Shown piece after piece: positions 22,203 through 31,574 of a stretch of DNA of 35,696 nucleotides (position 1 is its first letter; each line of letters starts with the position of its first letter). The notes beneath the pieces are model-generated. The model made no database searches, was not told the DNA's origin, and saw nothing but the letters and a program-made list of their open reading frames with translations. Source of the DNA: Pseudomonadota bacterium (GTDB taxonomy: Bacteria > Pseudomonadota > Gammaproteobacteria > Berkiellales > Berkiellaceae); assembly GCA_018241965.1 (NCBI GenBank), contig JAFECS010000022.1:1-35696 (forward strand). Reading direction: 5' to 3'. The translations under genes were made by a program, and so were the position numbers.

Positions 22203-24068
22203 TTAGGGTTTGGAAAGCTCTTTTTTGACTTGTTCAAGCACAGTTGAGAATTGATTCTCAGAAGCGCCGCCGAAGATTCTAAAGTTTGTTAACTCTTTGG
22301 AATCCTGGCTGAAGAATAATACAGCGGGTGGGCCTATGAGATCAAACTTAGATAAAAGTTGCTCGGCTTGCTTGTTATAGGTGGTGACATCAACTCGGAT
22401 AAGCGAGAAGTTTTTAAGTTGCTGGGCCACAGTCTCAGATCCAAAGACTTCATGCTCTAAATGCTGACAGGCCACACACCAGTCGGCATAAAAAACCACA
22501 ATGCTAGGACGTTTTTCACGATGGGCATTGCTCAAGGCGGTATCAAGTTCAGCTTGGGTGGTCACCGTGCTGAACAACTCAGCCGTTGCTGAGGGTTGTT
22601 CTTTACCCACCAAATGAGATAGTACCTGAAGGGGATCTTTGTACCCTTGATAAGCACCCCAAAACAACATTAAGCCCAACAACACAAAAACCATTCCCAC
22701 GCGCGCGCTGATGCCCGCTGATTTTTTGAATGTATTCATGCACCAGGCGATAAATAAACATAACAAACCCCACAAGAGTAAGATCCAGGCATGATGATAA
22801 ATCCTTGCCATCAGCCAAATACTTAATCCGAACATAATAATGGCGAAGACTTGATTCACATGGTGCATCCATGGACCTGAGCGGGGTAAAAATTTCCCGC
22901 CTAAGGTTCCTATGATGAGCAATATGGTGCCCATCCCAAAACCCATGGCTAATAAAGCACTGCCGCCGAGTAAAATATTGCCGCTATGCGAAATATAACC
23001 GAGTGCAAAAATAAGCGCAGGCGTGACGCAAGGAGAAGAAATTAAAGTGGCAAGCATTCCCATAATGGCGGCGCCAATATAGGTGCCACTTTCTTGTTTG
23101 GCATGTAAAGCATGCAGAATATCTTTTAAACGAAAATGGGGTGGCATGGTGATACGCAATATGCCAAGCTGCATCAACGCCAGCACCGAAAATAAAATGG
23201 AAAATGAAATAATAATGCCTGGATGTTGTAAGCTTGCCTGTAAGTTTTTACCTAAAGTGGCAGCGATAATCCCGGCAATAGCATAACTGATGGCCATGCT
23301 CAGTACATAACACAAAGATAAACGAAATGCTTTGCGCGTACTCAAATGTGTTTGTCCGACAATAACGCCCGCTAAAATTGGGATCATCGGCCATACACAA
23401 GGTGTAAAAGTTAATAACAAACCAAATAAATAGAAAGTACCAATCGAAGAAAGAAAACCTAATGCGGTTTGTGGGGGGGTGGCTAATTTTGAAACAGAGT
23501 TTTCTTCAGGCTTTTTACTTTTTGTTTCCAAGGTATTAAGAGGTTCAGGAGAACGAGCATTCAGCAGTGAAGTGATTTGATGATCTTTAATGGTCAGTTC
23601 ATAGGTTTTATTGGTGGGTGGATAACAAAAGCCCGATTCAGCACAACCTTGAAATTCTACGGTTAATAAGAGAGTGGTGTTGTCTAACTCTTTTAGTATG
23701 GTTGCTTGCGGTAAAGTCAGCATCAGAGAGTGCTGATAAATGGCCTGTTTGCCAAAATAAGCATCATCCACAGTAACTGCTTTGGGAAAGGATTCAATGG
23801 GTAAAGTTTTCATTTCTCCTTGTGGTGTACGCAAGGAGAATTTAATGCTTTGTTGATAAAGATAACATTTAGGCGCAATTTGCCAGTTAGCAACTAAAAC
23901 TTCATCTTCTTGGGTTAATTCAAAACTAAAAGCAGATTCTAAGGGTAATACTTTGGGGATGCCTAAAGAAGAAAGGGCACTTGCCTGTGCACGATAAGTT
24001 ATCAGCATACAAAGAAATATAATTAAATAGATAACTAAGTTGTGCTTGGCATTTTTATTCGGCATCAT
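22203..24068 (-). CDS. dsbD: Thiol:disulfide interchange protein DsbD
   Basis: DsbD passes electrons from cytoplasmic thioredoxin across the inner membrane to periplasmic DsbC/DsbG-type partners. All three domains are present in 621 aa. After a signal segment (about 10-30), the periplasmic alpha domain carries Cys142 and Cys148 (QGCAESGFCYPP). The membrane beta domain carries Cys224 (TFTPCVWPMIP) and Cys347 (SSPCVTPAL). The C-terminal thioredoxin-like gamma domain has the Cys531-x-x-Cys534 pair in DWCVACQHLE. It is divergent from cutA, 39 bp away, and is followed by the repeat-bearing gap before aroQ. Confidence 0.97.
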   Translation of the reverse strand: MMPNKNAKHNLVIYLIIFLCMLITYRAQASALSSLGIPKVLPLESAFSFELTQEDEVLVANWQIAPKCYLYQQSIKFSLRTPQGEMKTLPIESFPKAVTVDDAYFGKQAIYQHSLMLTLPQATILKELDNTTLLLTVEFQGCAESGFCYPPTNKTYELTIKDHQITSLLNARSPEPLNTLETKSKKPEENSVSKLATPPQTALGFLSSIGTFYLFGLLLTFTPCVWPMIPILAGVIVGQTHLSTRKAFRLSLCYVLSMAISYAIAGIIAATLGKNLQASLQHPGIIISFSILFSVLALMQLGILRITMPPHFRLKDILHALHAKQESGTYIGAAIMGMLATLISSPCVTPALIFALGYISHSGNILLGGSALLAMGFGMGTILLIIGTLGGKFLPRSGPWMHHVNQVFAIIMFGLSIWLMARIYHHAWILLLWGLLCLFIAWCMNTFKKSAGISARVGMVFVLLGLMLFWGAYQGYKDPLQVLSHLVGKEQPSATAELFSTVTTQAELDTALSNAHREKRPSIVVFYADWCVACQHLEHEVFGSETVAQQLKNFSLIRVDVTTYNKQAEQLLSKFDLIGPPAVLFFSQDSKELTNFRIFGGASENQFSTVLEQVKKELSKP

Positions 24069-24107
24069 TTCAGACCTTTATGGGCACACAGCAATAATGA
24101 GGGCCTC

Positions 24108-24431
24108 ATGTTAACAGAATATTGTGTTGTATTTTGCACCTGTCCGGATGCAGCTGTTGCTGAAAATATCGCGCAACAACTCACAGAGTCAAGATTGGTT
24201 GCATGCACGAACATCGTTCCCCATTTGAAATCCATCTATTTCTGGGAGTCTAAGGTCACTGAAGGTACAGAAGTGCTGATGGTGATGAAGACCAAGCAAA
24301 AAAAGCTTGTTGACTTAGAAAAAGCTCTTCTGAAGCTGCATCCCTATAAATTTCCTGAATTTATTGCTATGCCGATAATGTATGGTAACAGCGACTATTT
24401 AAAGTGGGTAGAGGAAGTTGTTCAAGATTGA
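24108..24431 (+). CDS. cutA: CutA divalent-cation tolerance family protein
   Basis: CutA1-type trimeric protein; the family is linked to copper or other divalent-metal tolerance, though its exact role is unsettled. The start at ATG 24108 (after GAGGG) gives 107 aa beginning MLTEYCVVFCTCPD, the family N-terminus. An upstream in-frame start would overlap dsbD. Conserved segments are ESRLVACTNIVP, SIYFWESKV and LHPYKFPEFIAMPI. The 3' end overlaps the convergent diguanylate cyclase gene by 10 bp. cutA next to dsbD is a common gammaproteobacterial pairing. Confidence 0.95.
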   Translation: MLTEYCVVFCTCPDAAVAENIAQQLTESRLVACTNIVPHLKSIYFWESKVTEGTEVLMVMKTKQKKLVDLEKALLKLHPYKFPEFIAMPIMYGNSDYLKWVEEVVQD

Positions 24432-25987
24432 TTTTGTTGATAAACCTCAACACGATTTCGCCCCTGTTCTTTGGCCAAGTACAGGGCTTTATCAGCAGCA
24501 TTAACCAGCATATCGATGGTTTCAGTGTTTTTGCCTAATTCTGCCAAGCCGACGCTGAAAGTGGCAGTAAATTCAATTGTGGGATCAGAGCTGCGGTGTA
24601 ATAGTTTAGAAAAACCACGGCGTATATCATCCAATTTCTTTAGCACAGCGGGCGCGGAGGTTTGTGGAAATACAATGGCGAATTCCTCACCACCATAACG
24701 GCCTATGCTGTCTACTTTGCGTAAGCGTTGTTTGAGTAAACGCGCCAATCCTTTTATCACTCTATCACCAACTGGATGGCCATGAGAATCATTAATGGCT
24801 TTGAAATGATCAATATCTATCATCGCAAAGCTTAAGGGGGTATGATTGCGTTTGCTTCTGGCAATTTCCAATTCTAATTGTTCTAAAATGCGGGTGTGAT
24901 TCAAAAGCCCTGTTAAGCTGTCTTGACTCATTTCTGAACGTAGCGTTCTTGAACGCACGGCTCTTGCGATAACCGCGGCAATTAAATGATGTGGTAGTAT
25001 GGGTTTGGTTAAAAAATCATCACCACCACCACTGATAGCAATGAGCTGTTTGTCCGTATCATCTTCTGCGGAAAGGAACACAATAGGGATCCCGACATAC
25101 ATATCATGCTGGCGGATCACTTTGGCCAGTTCAATGCCAGAGCACTGGGGCATATACAGATCTAACAATATCAGATCAGGTTGAAATTCTGTGAGTGTCT
25201 CCATGACCTTTAAAGGATCCATTAAAATTTCGGTAATCATGCCAGCTTGTTCTAAATGCATTCTTATTATATTTGCTTGGGTTTTAGAATCTTCCACAAT
25301 TAAGATCCTAAACGGCAAAGTTTCACTTGGGGGGGTGAGCACTTGATCAATGGTTTCTAGCAAGGTAGTAAATTCTATAGGGCAAACAAAAAAAGCTTTA
25401 CCACCTGCTTTTACGGCAAATAATCTGACAGCGACATTATCGCTTTCAGAAATAAATATAAGCGGCATCCTTTGCGCTAGCGCTAAAAGCTCAGTTGTTT
25501 CATTAAGATCACAATAGGCAATATCCAGTATCACTGCGCCAATATCTTGCCCTCTTTGTGTTTTGGCGAGCACTTCTTGCAAAGATTGGGTAAGCACACA
25601 GTTATAACTAAAATATTTAACTTGATCGGCTATTTCTTTGGCAAGCTGTTTATCTTTTAATCCCAAAACAAGTGTATGACGGGCCGCTGTAGATTCTTCA
25701 GGGCCTTTCATATCCTCACTGACGACATGAACGCTTATCACTTCATGTAGTTTGGTTAAGACCTGGATCATATTTTCAATCGCTTCTGGGGGAGGGGGCG
25801 TCGGCGTTTGTAAATACGGATCTAGCAGTTTATCCAGTTTTTGAGCAAGGACTTTAGCTGCCGGGTATTCCATGTTGTTTATTTCAAGAAATGGGTGCAA
25901 AGTTGCGCGTAAAGCAAGAGCCTTATCTTTATCCCACCCGGCGATTTGAAGGTCGCGCAGGTGGTTAATAAGCTTGTCAACTTTCAT
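24422..25987 (-). CDS. Two-receiver response regulator diguanylate cyclase
   Basis: The 521-aa protein should make c-di-GMP in response to phosphorylation. The start is placed at MKVDKLINHL (ATG ending 25987) because it follows a GGGGGA ribosome site; the open frame runs 33 codons further. Order: helical HPt-like N-terminus (1-85), Pro-rich linker, a degenerate receiver (about 104-217, Asp155), a canonical receiver (226-340; VEDSKT, phospho-Asp276 in LILLDLYMP, Lys328), then GGDEF (about 350-515). The active site is GGEEF at 432-436, and an intact inhibitory site RKVD lies at 423-426, so both synthesis and product feedback are expected. A possible -10 TATACT (26009-26014, minus) precedes it. 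PleD-like architecture, but no PDE domain. Confidence 0.93.
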   Translation of the reverse strand: MKVDKLINHLRDLQIAGWDKDKALALRATLHPFLEINNMEYPAAKVLAQKLDKLLDPYLQTPTPPPPEAIENMIQVLTKLHEVISVHVVSEDMKGPEESTAARHTLVLGLKDKQLAKEIADQVKYFSYNCVLTQSLQEVLAKTQRGQDIGAVILDIAYCDLNETTELLALAQRMPLIFISESDNVAVRLFAVKAGGKAFFVCPIEFTTLLETIDQVLTPPSETLPFRILIVEDSKTQANIIRMHLEQAGMITEILMDPLKVMETLTEFQPDLILLDLYMPQCSGIELAKVIRQHDMYVGIPIVFLSAEDDTDKQLIAISGGGDDFLTKPILPHHLIAAVIARAVRSRTLRSEMSQDSLTGLLNHTRILEQLELEIARSKRNHTPLSFAMIDIDHFKAINDSHGHPVGDRVIKGLARLLKQRLRKVDSIGRYGGEEFAIVFPQTSAPAVLKKLDDIRRGFSKLLHRSSDPTIEFTATFSVGLAELGKNTETIDMLVNAADKALYLAKEQGRNRVEVYQQNQS

Positions 25988-26052
25988 TGGTTTTCCCCCA
26001 TAGCCTAAAGTATAGGCCTTCCTCTTTATAGATAGGGAACTGGTCAGGGCTA

Positions 26053-26080
26053 TTGACTCTATTCGCCACTTGCATATCAT
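26053..26080 (+). promoter_or_regulatory. Sigma70-type promoter of groESL
   Basis: A -35 TTGACT (26053-26058) and -10 TATCAT (26075-26080) are separated by 16 bp. The CIRCE operator starts at the last base of the -10, so a bound repressor would cover the transcription start. No clear sigma32 promoter was seen. Confidence 0.7.
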
Positions 26081-26106
26081 TAGCACTCAAATGGGGAGAG
26101 TGCTAA
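26080..26106. promoter_or_regulatory. CIRCE operator (HrcA binding site)
   Basis: A perfect inverted repeat, TTAGCACTC and GAGTGCTAA, is separated by exactly 9 bp, matching the CIRCE consensus in every arm position. It lies 64 bp before the groES ATG. CIRCE is the operator of the heat-shock repressor HrcA, which GroEL helps to fold. hrcA itself is not in the window. Confidence 0.95.
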
Positions 26107-26169
26107 ACTCCACTGTTTATAATGTCAGCTAAATAATAATGACATGTTGTCATCTGAGGAGATCTGAAC

Positions 26170-26472
26170 ATGGCGAGTAAAATTAAAGTTATCCCTTTAT
26201 TGGACAGGGTACTTGTAAAACAAGACGATGAACCCCAAAAAACAGAAGGTGGGATCTTTTTACCAGATACCGCCAAAGAAGCACCCCAGTGGGGCACCGT
26301 GGTTCGCGTAGGGCCAGGTAAAGTGCTTGATAACGGCGAAAAGCGTCCTATGACCGTTAAAGAAGGCGATAAAGTGATTTTCGGTAAATATTCCGGGACC
26401 AAAGTAAAAATGGGGCAAGATGAGCTTCTTTTCATGCGTGAAGAAGACATTATGGCCGTAGTAGAAGACTAA
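26170..26472 (+). CDS. groES: Co-chaperonin GroES
   Basis: GroES caps GroEL during protein folding. The 100-aa protein has KVIPLLDRVLVKQ at the N-terminus, the mobile-loop region EPQKTEGGIFLPDTAKE, and the end DELLFMREEDIMAVVED. ATG 26170 follows a GAGGAGA ribosome site. groEL begins 36 bp downstream, and both are driven from the CIRCE-controlled promoter. Confidence 0.98.
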   Translation: MASKIKVIPLLDRVLVKQDDEPQKTEGGIFLPDTAKEAPQWGTVVRVGPGKVLDNGEKRPMTVKEGDKVIFGKYSGTKVKMGQDELLFMREEDIMAVVED

Positions 26473-26481
26473 TTTAAGTAA

Positions 26482-28167
<1,686 letters not shown>

Positions 28168-28191
28168 GCCCATCGCTTAAACGCAAAGCAT

Positions 28192-28219
28192 AAAAAACCC
28201 CGCAATTGCGGGGTTTTTT
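28192..28219. terminator. Bidirectional intrinsic terminator
   Basis: The stem CCCCGCAA/TTGCGGGG is perfectly self-complementary and is preceded by six A and followed by six T. It can therefore stop both groEL (+) and the convergent 310-aa gene (-), whose ends lie 24 bp and 15 bp away. Confidence 0.93.
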
Positions 28220-28234
28220 ATTTATAGCCGAATA

Positions 28235-29167
28235 TTAACGTGCTTTGAGACTTCTTTTCTCATCAGCTTTTGCTTCGCTTGCATCAGCATTCGCCGCAGG
28301 TTTTGCGCCTCTTAATTTATTGAAAGCGTTTAGCATAGAGCCACTGTGGTTATACAGTTGACGGCTACCTTCAACTGCAGCACCTACTGCAAGCGCAACT
28401 TTAATTGGCTCTCTGTACTGTGCAGGAACGACCGTATCAAAGGCTGTTGAAACAGCACCGGAAACATAACTTGCACCTGGAATGTAGCTTGCTGCAGTGC
28501 TTAAACCAGAAGCAACATAACCTGCACCCGTTGCGACATAGCCAGCGCCAGGTAAGGTAGAAAGAAAGCCGGTGGTTGTGTTAAGTGCAGCTGCGGCAGC
28601 GCCGGTGCTCACGGTAGCAGCAACAGCAGTGGCTTGTACGCTTGGTCTTGATGCAGCGTCAACTGCGCTATCACGCACTTTGCCTGCAGCCCATTTGCCA
28701 TTATTTACCCAACGTTGTGCGCGCGTTGGTGCTGGAGCGGCTGGTTTAACTTCAATCTCTTCATCGGAATCAGCCTCAGCGCTATTTTCTGGTGCATCAA
28801 AAAACACTTCTTCATAACGGTCATTTACATGTTCTAAAGAAGCGCTTACTAATTCTGCCTCTTGAATTTCAATTCTTTTTGCTTTGAGTTTGCTACCATC
28901 ATCTAATTTGAAAGAGGAGTTCTTAGCCTTGCCATCAGTTTCCCAGGTGAATATAGGAAATTGCTCTCTGCTCTCTGGGTCAATACCATCCAGGGCAACT
29001 GCTACCGCATCATCGTAGTTTTCAAATACAAGAATTGAGTACGCATCATCTGTTGTGGCTGGGTCAATTTCCAAGCAGTCACGTAATTGGTCAGCAGTGG
29101 GATCTAACCACTCGCCTTTACTATTGCGAACCTGTATAGATTTATCAACGGAATAATACGTTGTCAT
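28235..29167 (-). CDS. Hypothetical protein with Ala/Gly-rich hydrophobic segment
   Basis: The 310-aa protein matches no family I recognise. The first 125 residues look like a compact folded domain. An acidic linker follows (ENSAEADSDEEIEV, 127-140), then a long Ala/Gly/Ser/Thr-rich hydrophobic region (about 176-265) with near-repeats GAGYVATGAGYVASG and ASYIPGASYVSGA. The end is charged and basic (DEKRSLKAR). No signal peptide is present. The hydrophobic part could insert into membranes, which some secreted effectors do, but this is inference. ATG 29167 has an AGAGGTG ribosome site, and the transcript ends at the groEL terminator. Confidence 0.75.
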   Translation of the reverse strand: MTTYYSVDKSIQVRNSKGEWLDPTADQLRDCLEIDPATTDDAYSILVFENYDDAVAVALDGIDPESREQFPIFTWETDGKAKNSSFKLDDGSKLKAKRIEIQEAELVSASLEHVNDRYEEVFFDAPENSAEADSDEEIEVKPAAPAPTRAQRWVNNGKWAAGKVRDSAVDAASRPSVQATAVAATVSTGAAAAALNTTTGFLSTLPGAGYVATGAGYVASGLSTAASYIPGASYVSGAVSTAFDTVVPAQYREPIKVALAVGAAVEGSRQLYNHSGSMLNAFNKLRGAKPAANADASEAKADEKRSLKAR

Positions 29168-29206
29168 ACTTCACCTCTTTTTTACATAAACAACACTTGA
29201 GAAAAC

Positions 29207-29872
29207 TTAAACGTAATAAGTTACAGATGTCATTACTTTGGCGAGTAGCTGCATCCCCCAGGTCATGCTTTGTGGCAGTATTGCAGCGCCATTCTCCATT
29301 GCCATTTTTTCATGCATGGCTTCTTCTTGTTTCATGATAAAGACGATATTTCTACTTTGTAAATCCTTTTCAGGAAGCGCTTGTAAATGCTTGCTTAAGT
29401 GAGCGCCTACTTGTTTTTCTGTTTGGGCTAAAAATCCCAGGCTCCATTTGTCGCCAATTAACCCCGCTACAGTACCGATAAATAAAGATCCTGTAAACCA
29501 TAACGGATTTAAATAACTGGTACGGCCACCTAAGTCATGTATTCTTTGTTCACACCAATAAAGATGATCACTTTCTTCTTTTGCTGATTGACTAAATTTT
29601 TCGCGAAGATCATTTGAGCGCGCAGTCAGGCTTTGCCCTAAATAAAGTGCTTGAGCGCAAACTTCCCCGGTGTGATTAATACGCATCAAGGCAGCACTTT
29701 GCTTTTTTTCTGCTGTGGAAAGATCACTCATTTCAAGTTGATTGCCAGGAATAGAGCGCATTTCACCTTGCTTGTGCGATGGTAAATGTTGCAGGGTGCG
29801 TATACACTGAGACAAGCCCATGATGAGATGATCTTGCCAGCGATAGCGTCTTGGGTTGTTAGTTGCAATCAC
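29207..29872 (-). CDS. coq7: Demethoxyubiquinone hydroxylase Coq7
   Basis: Coq7 (UbiF-equivalent) hydroxylates demethoxyubiquinone late in ubiquinone synthesis with a carboxylate-bridged di-iron centre. Ligand motifs are visible in order: [42 protein letters not shown] and [11 protein letters not shown]. The start is uncertain: GTG ending at 29872 (about 221 aa, keeping the conserved [11 protein letters not shown]-terminal region) avoids overlapping the divergent bufA. An ATG ending at 29914 would overlap it, and a Met at 29821 would lose conserved residues. Confidence 0.93.
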   Translation of the reverse strand: MIATNNPRRYRWQDHLIMGLSQCIRTLQHLPSHKQGEMRSIPGNQLEMSDLSTAEKKQSAALMRINHTGEVCAQALYLGQSLTARSNDLREKFSQSAKEESDHLYWCEQRIHDLGGRTSYLNPLWFTGSLFIGTVAGLIGDKWSLGFLAQTEKQVGAHLSKHLQALPEKDLQSRNIVFIMKQEEAMHEKMAMENGAAILPQSMTWGMQLLAKVMTSVTYYV

Positions 29873-29906
29873 AAATTTGCCATTCAAACCAATGAGGATT
29901 GTTAAG

Positions 29907-30179
29907 ATGGGCAATCATACCAAAAAAAGAATGAAATCTGCTATCACCGCGGCGATTACTTTAGGTATAGCAGCTAGCTGTCAATCTGCACTTGCCGCTG
30001 CCAAAGATGCGCCTAAAGAAATGGAAAAATGTTATGGCATTGTCAAAGCAGGGATGAATGATTGTGGAACACCAACACATTCATGCGCAAGCCACGCAAC
30101 TAAAGATGCCGATCCCAATGAATGGATGTATGTTCCTAAAGGATCTTGCGACAAGATTGTTGGTGGCAAAACTAAGTAG
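29907..30179 (+). CDS. bufA: DUF2282 / BufA-type periplasmic peptide (bufferin precursor)
   Basis: The small secreted protein has 90 residues: an N-terminal signal sequence ([17 protein letters not shown]... cleaved near SALA at 30) and a mature part with the DUF2282 signature [16 protein letters not shown], then [16 protein letters not shown] and [12 protein letters not shown]. The four conserved cysteines are C42, C53, C60 and C81. In characterised bufferins such cysteines are converted by an MNIO enzyme (BufB, DUF692) with BufC into copper-binding groups. The start at ATG 29907 follows GAGG at 29894-29897. bufC-like DUF2063 follows after 2 bp, but no DUF692 gene is present, which is unusual. 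Confidence 0.88.
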   Translation: MGNHTKKRMKSAITAAITLGIAASCQSALAAAKDAPKEMEKCYGIVKAGMNDCGTPTHSCASHATKDADPNEWMYVPKGSCDKIVGGKTK

Positions 30180-30181
30180 TT

Positions 30182-30946
30182 GTGGATCTCAGAACTTTAC
30201 AAACGCAATTTATAGCGGCGCTGTTATCAACAGAGGCTCAATCACTTGAGCAATTGGTCATAGCGCCTTCATTAAAACAAGCCGCCGATAAAATTAAAAT
30301 ATATCGCCTCAGTCGCTTTGGCAGAATGACCAAAGTATTAAGTACAACTTTTCCCGTTTGTGCAGCATTAGTAGGGGAACAATACTTTAAACAGTTGTGT
30401 TTTCATTACGCTAATCAATATCAAAATAATGATCCTGATATTAGTTTTTATGGTAAGAATTTTCCTTATTTTTTGAGAAATTACCCTGAAATACTGGCGT
30501 ATCTTCCTGATGTAGCATCTTTAGAATGGGCTTGTTTTATGGTTCACGCGCACGGGCCCATCAACATGTTAGCAGGTGATGCGCTTAAAAAAGTAGCACC
30601 AAAAAAATACTCTAATTTACGTTTTCGATTGGGTGCGACACATACTTTACTCTTGTCAAATTATCCCATTTTAGCGATTTGGCAAGCACATCAAGGCGCT
30701 GTTGATAACATCAAAGAAATAAATTTGGATGCCAGAGGCGAACCTTTGCTGGTATTTAGACGAGGATGGGACCTGGTGATCGATACTTTATCAGCGGAAG
30801 AATTTTTATTGCTCAGTTGTTTTGAGAAAGCAATGACCTTTGAGCAAACGTGGCAAACCTGTGAAGAGACTTTTCCTAATTTGCCCCTGGCTGCCTTGTT
30901 TACCAAGGCAGTGGAGCGCGGATGGGTAAATGAGTTTTATTTCTAA
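30182..30946 (+). CDS. bufC: DUF2063 / BufC (HvfC-type) MNIO partner protein
   Basis: The 254-aa protein starts with the DUF2063 N-terminus (LRTLQTQFIAALLS, IKIYRLSRFGRMTKVLSTTF, FPVCAALVGEQYF) and continues with YPEILAYLPDVASLEWACF. In bufferin and related clusters this protein partners the MNIO enzyme and helps present the precursor peptide. It starts with GTG 30182, 2 bp after the bufA stop, so translation is probably coupled. The enzyme gene normally found between or next to these two is absent. It ends 2 bp from the convergent ZapB-like gene. Confidence 0.88.
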   Translation: MDLRTLQTQFIAALLSTEAQSLEQLVIAPSLKQAADKIKIYRLSRFGRMTKVLSTTFPVCAALVGEQYFKQLCFHYANQYQNNDPDISFYGKNFPYFLRNYPEILAYLPDVASLEWACFMVHAHGPINMLAGDALKKVAPKKYSNLRFRLGATHTLLLSNYPILAIWQAHQGAVDNIKEINLDARGEPLLVFRRGWDLVIDTLSAEEFLLLSCFEKAMTFEQTWQTCEETFPNLPLAALFTKAVERGWVNEFYF

Positions 30947-30948
30947 CC

Positions 30949-31182
30949 TTATACGGTCATAAACTCTTCTTCAATTTTCATGCTGGTTGATTTGGTGCTT
31001 TCAGTATCTATCAAGTCTAGACGTTTAATGAGCGCGCTGAGATCACGTCGCCATTTTTCGTGTTCAGCCTTCAAGACGGTATTTTCCTTATCAAGTTCCT
31101 CAACTTGCAATCGTAATAGCTCGATTACCTCGACGGCATGAGATACTTTTTGTTCTAATTGTAATAAGAGATCTGAAGTCAT
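30949..31182 (-). CDS. ZapB-like cell-division coiled-coil protein
   Basis: The 77-aa protein is almost entirely one coiled coil: LEQKVSHAVEVIELLRLQVE followed by further heptads (LDKENTVLKAEHEKW). It resembles the short TIGR02449/ZapB-type proteins encoded in many gammaproteobacteria, thought to support the Z-ring. The start at the ATG ending 31182 follows AGGAA at 31189-31193. A TTG two codons upstream is also in frame. Assignment rests on size, coiled coil and general resemblance. Confidence 0.65.
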   Translation of the reverse strand: MTSDLLLQLEQKVSHAVEVIELLRLQVEELDKENTVLKAEHEKWRRDLSALIKRLDLIDTESTKSTSMKIEEEFMTV

Positions 31183-31253
31183 AATCAATTCCTAAAATAA
31201 GTATGCGTAAATTTGGCCATGCTTATTTTAATGGACCTATTAAGGAAAGCGCA

Positions 31254-31469
31254 ATGTCCGAGCCTACTGAAAAAAAACCATCACTGTGGCAAGTCATCAA
31301 AAGCGTGTTGGGGGCGTTTTATGGGGTACAAAGCTCAGATGTCCATAAACGAGATTTTAGTAAAGGCAATCCCTGGGCTTATATAGTGGTTGGCCTTGTC
31401 TTTACGGTGCTATTTGTGTTGACCATTGCTGGGGTAGTGAAATGGGTGCTTGCGGGGGTAGGGAAGTGA
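31254..31469 (+). CDS. DUF2970 small inner-membrane protein
   Basis: The 71-aa protein has an N-terminal cytoplasmic part (KPSLWQVIKSVLGAFYGVQS), a conserved KRDFSKGNPWAYIVVG linker and one hydrophobic helix (LVFTVLFVLTIAGVVKWVL). This is the DUF2970 pattern; function is unknown. The open frame extends 17 codons further, but ATG 31254 has an AAGGA ribosome site and gives the family length. Confidence 0.85.
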   Translation: MSEPTEKKPSLWQVIKSVLGAFYGVQSSDVHKRDFSKGNPWAYIVVGLVFTVLFVLTIAGVVKWVLAGVGK

Positions 31470-31488
31470 TTTGTTCAATCGACACTTG

Positions 31489-31546
31489 TAGGGGCCGATC
31501 CCTGTGTCGGCCCACATTCAGGGCGGGCACAGGGACCCGCCCCTAC
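31489..31546. repeat. Palindromic intergenic repeat (TGTAGGGGC family)
   Basis: The left arm begins TGTAGGGGCCGATCCC and the right arm ends GGACCCGCCCCTACA; the two arms agree in 22 of 27 positions when one is reverse-complemented. It fills the gap between the convergent DUF2970 and rpoS genes and could act as their terminator. A partial relative lies at the window start. Confidence 0.8.
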
Positions 31547-31574
31547 AGGTCCTCACATTTGAAAAGATATCCTC

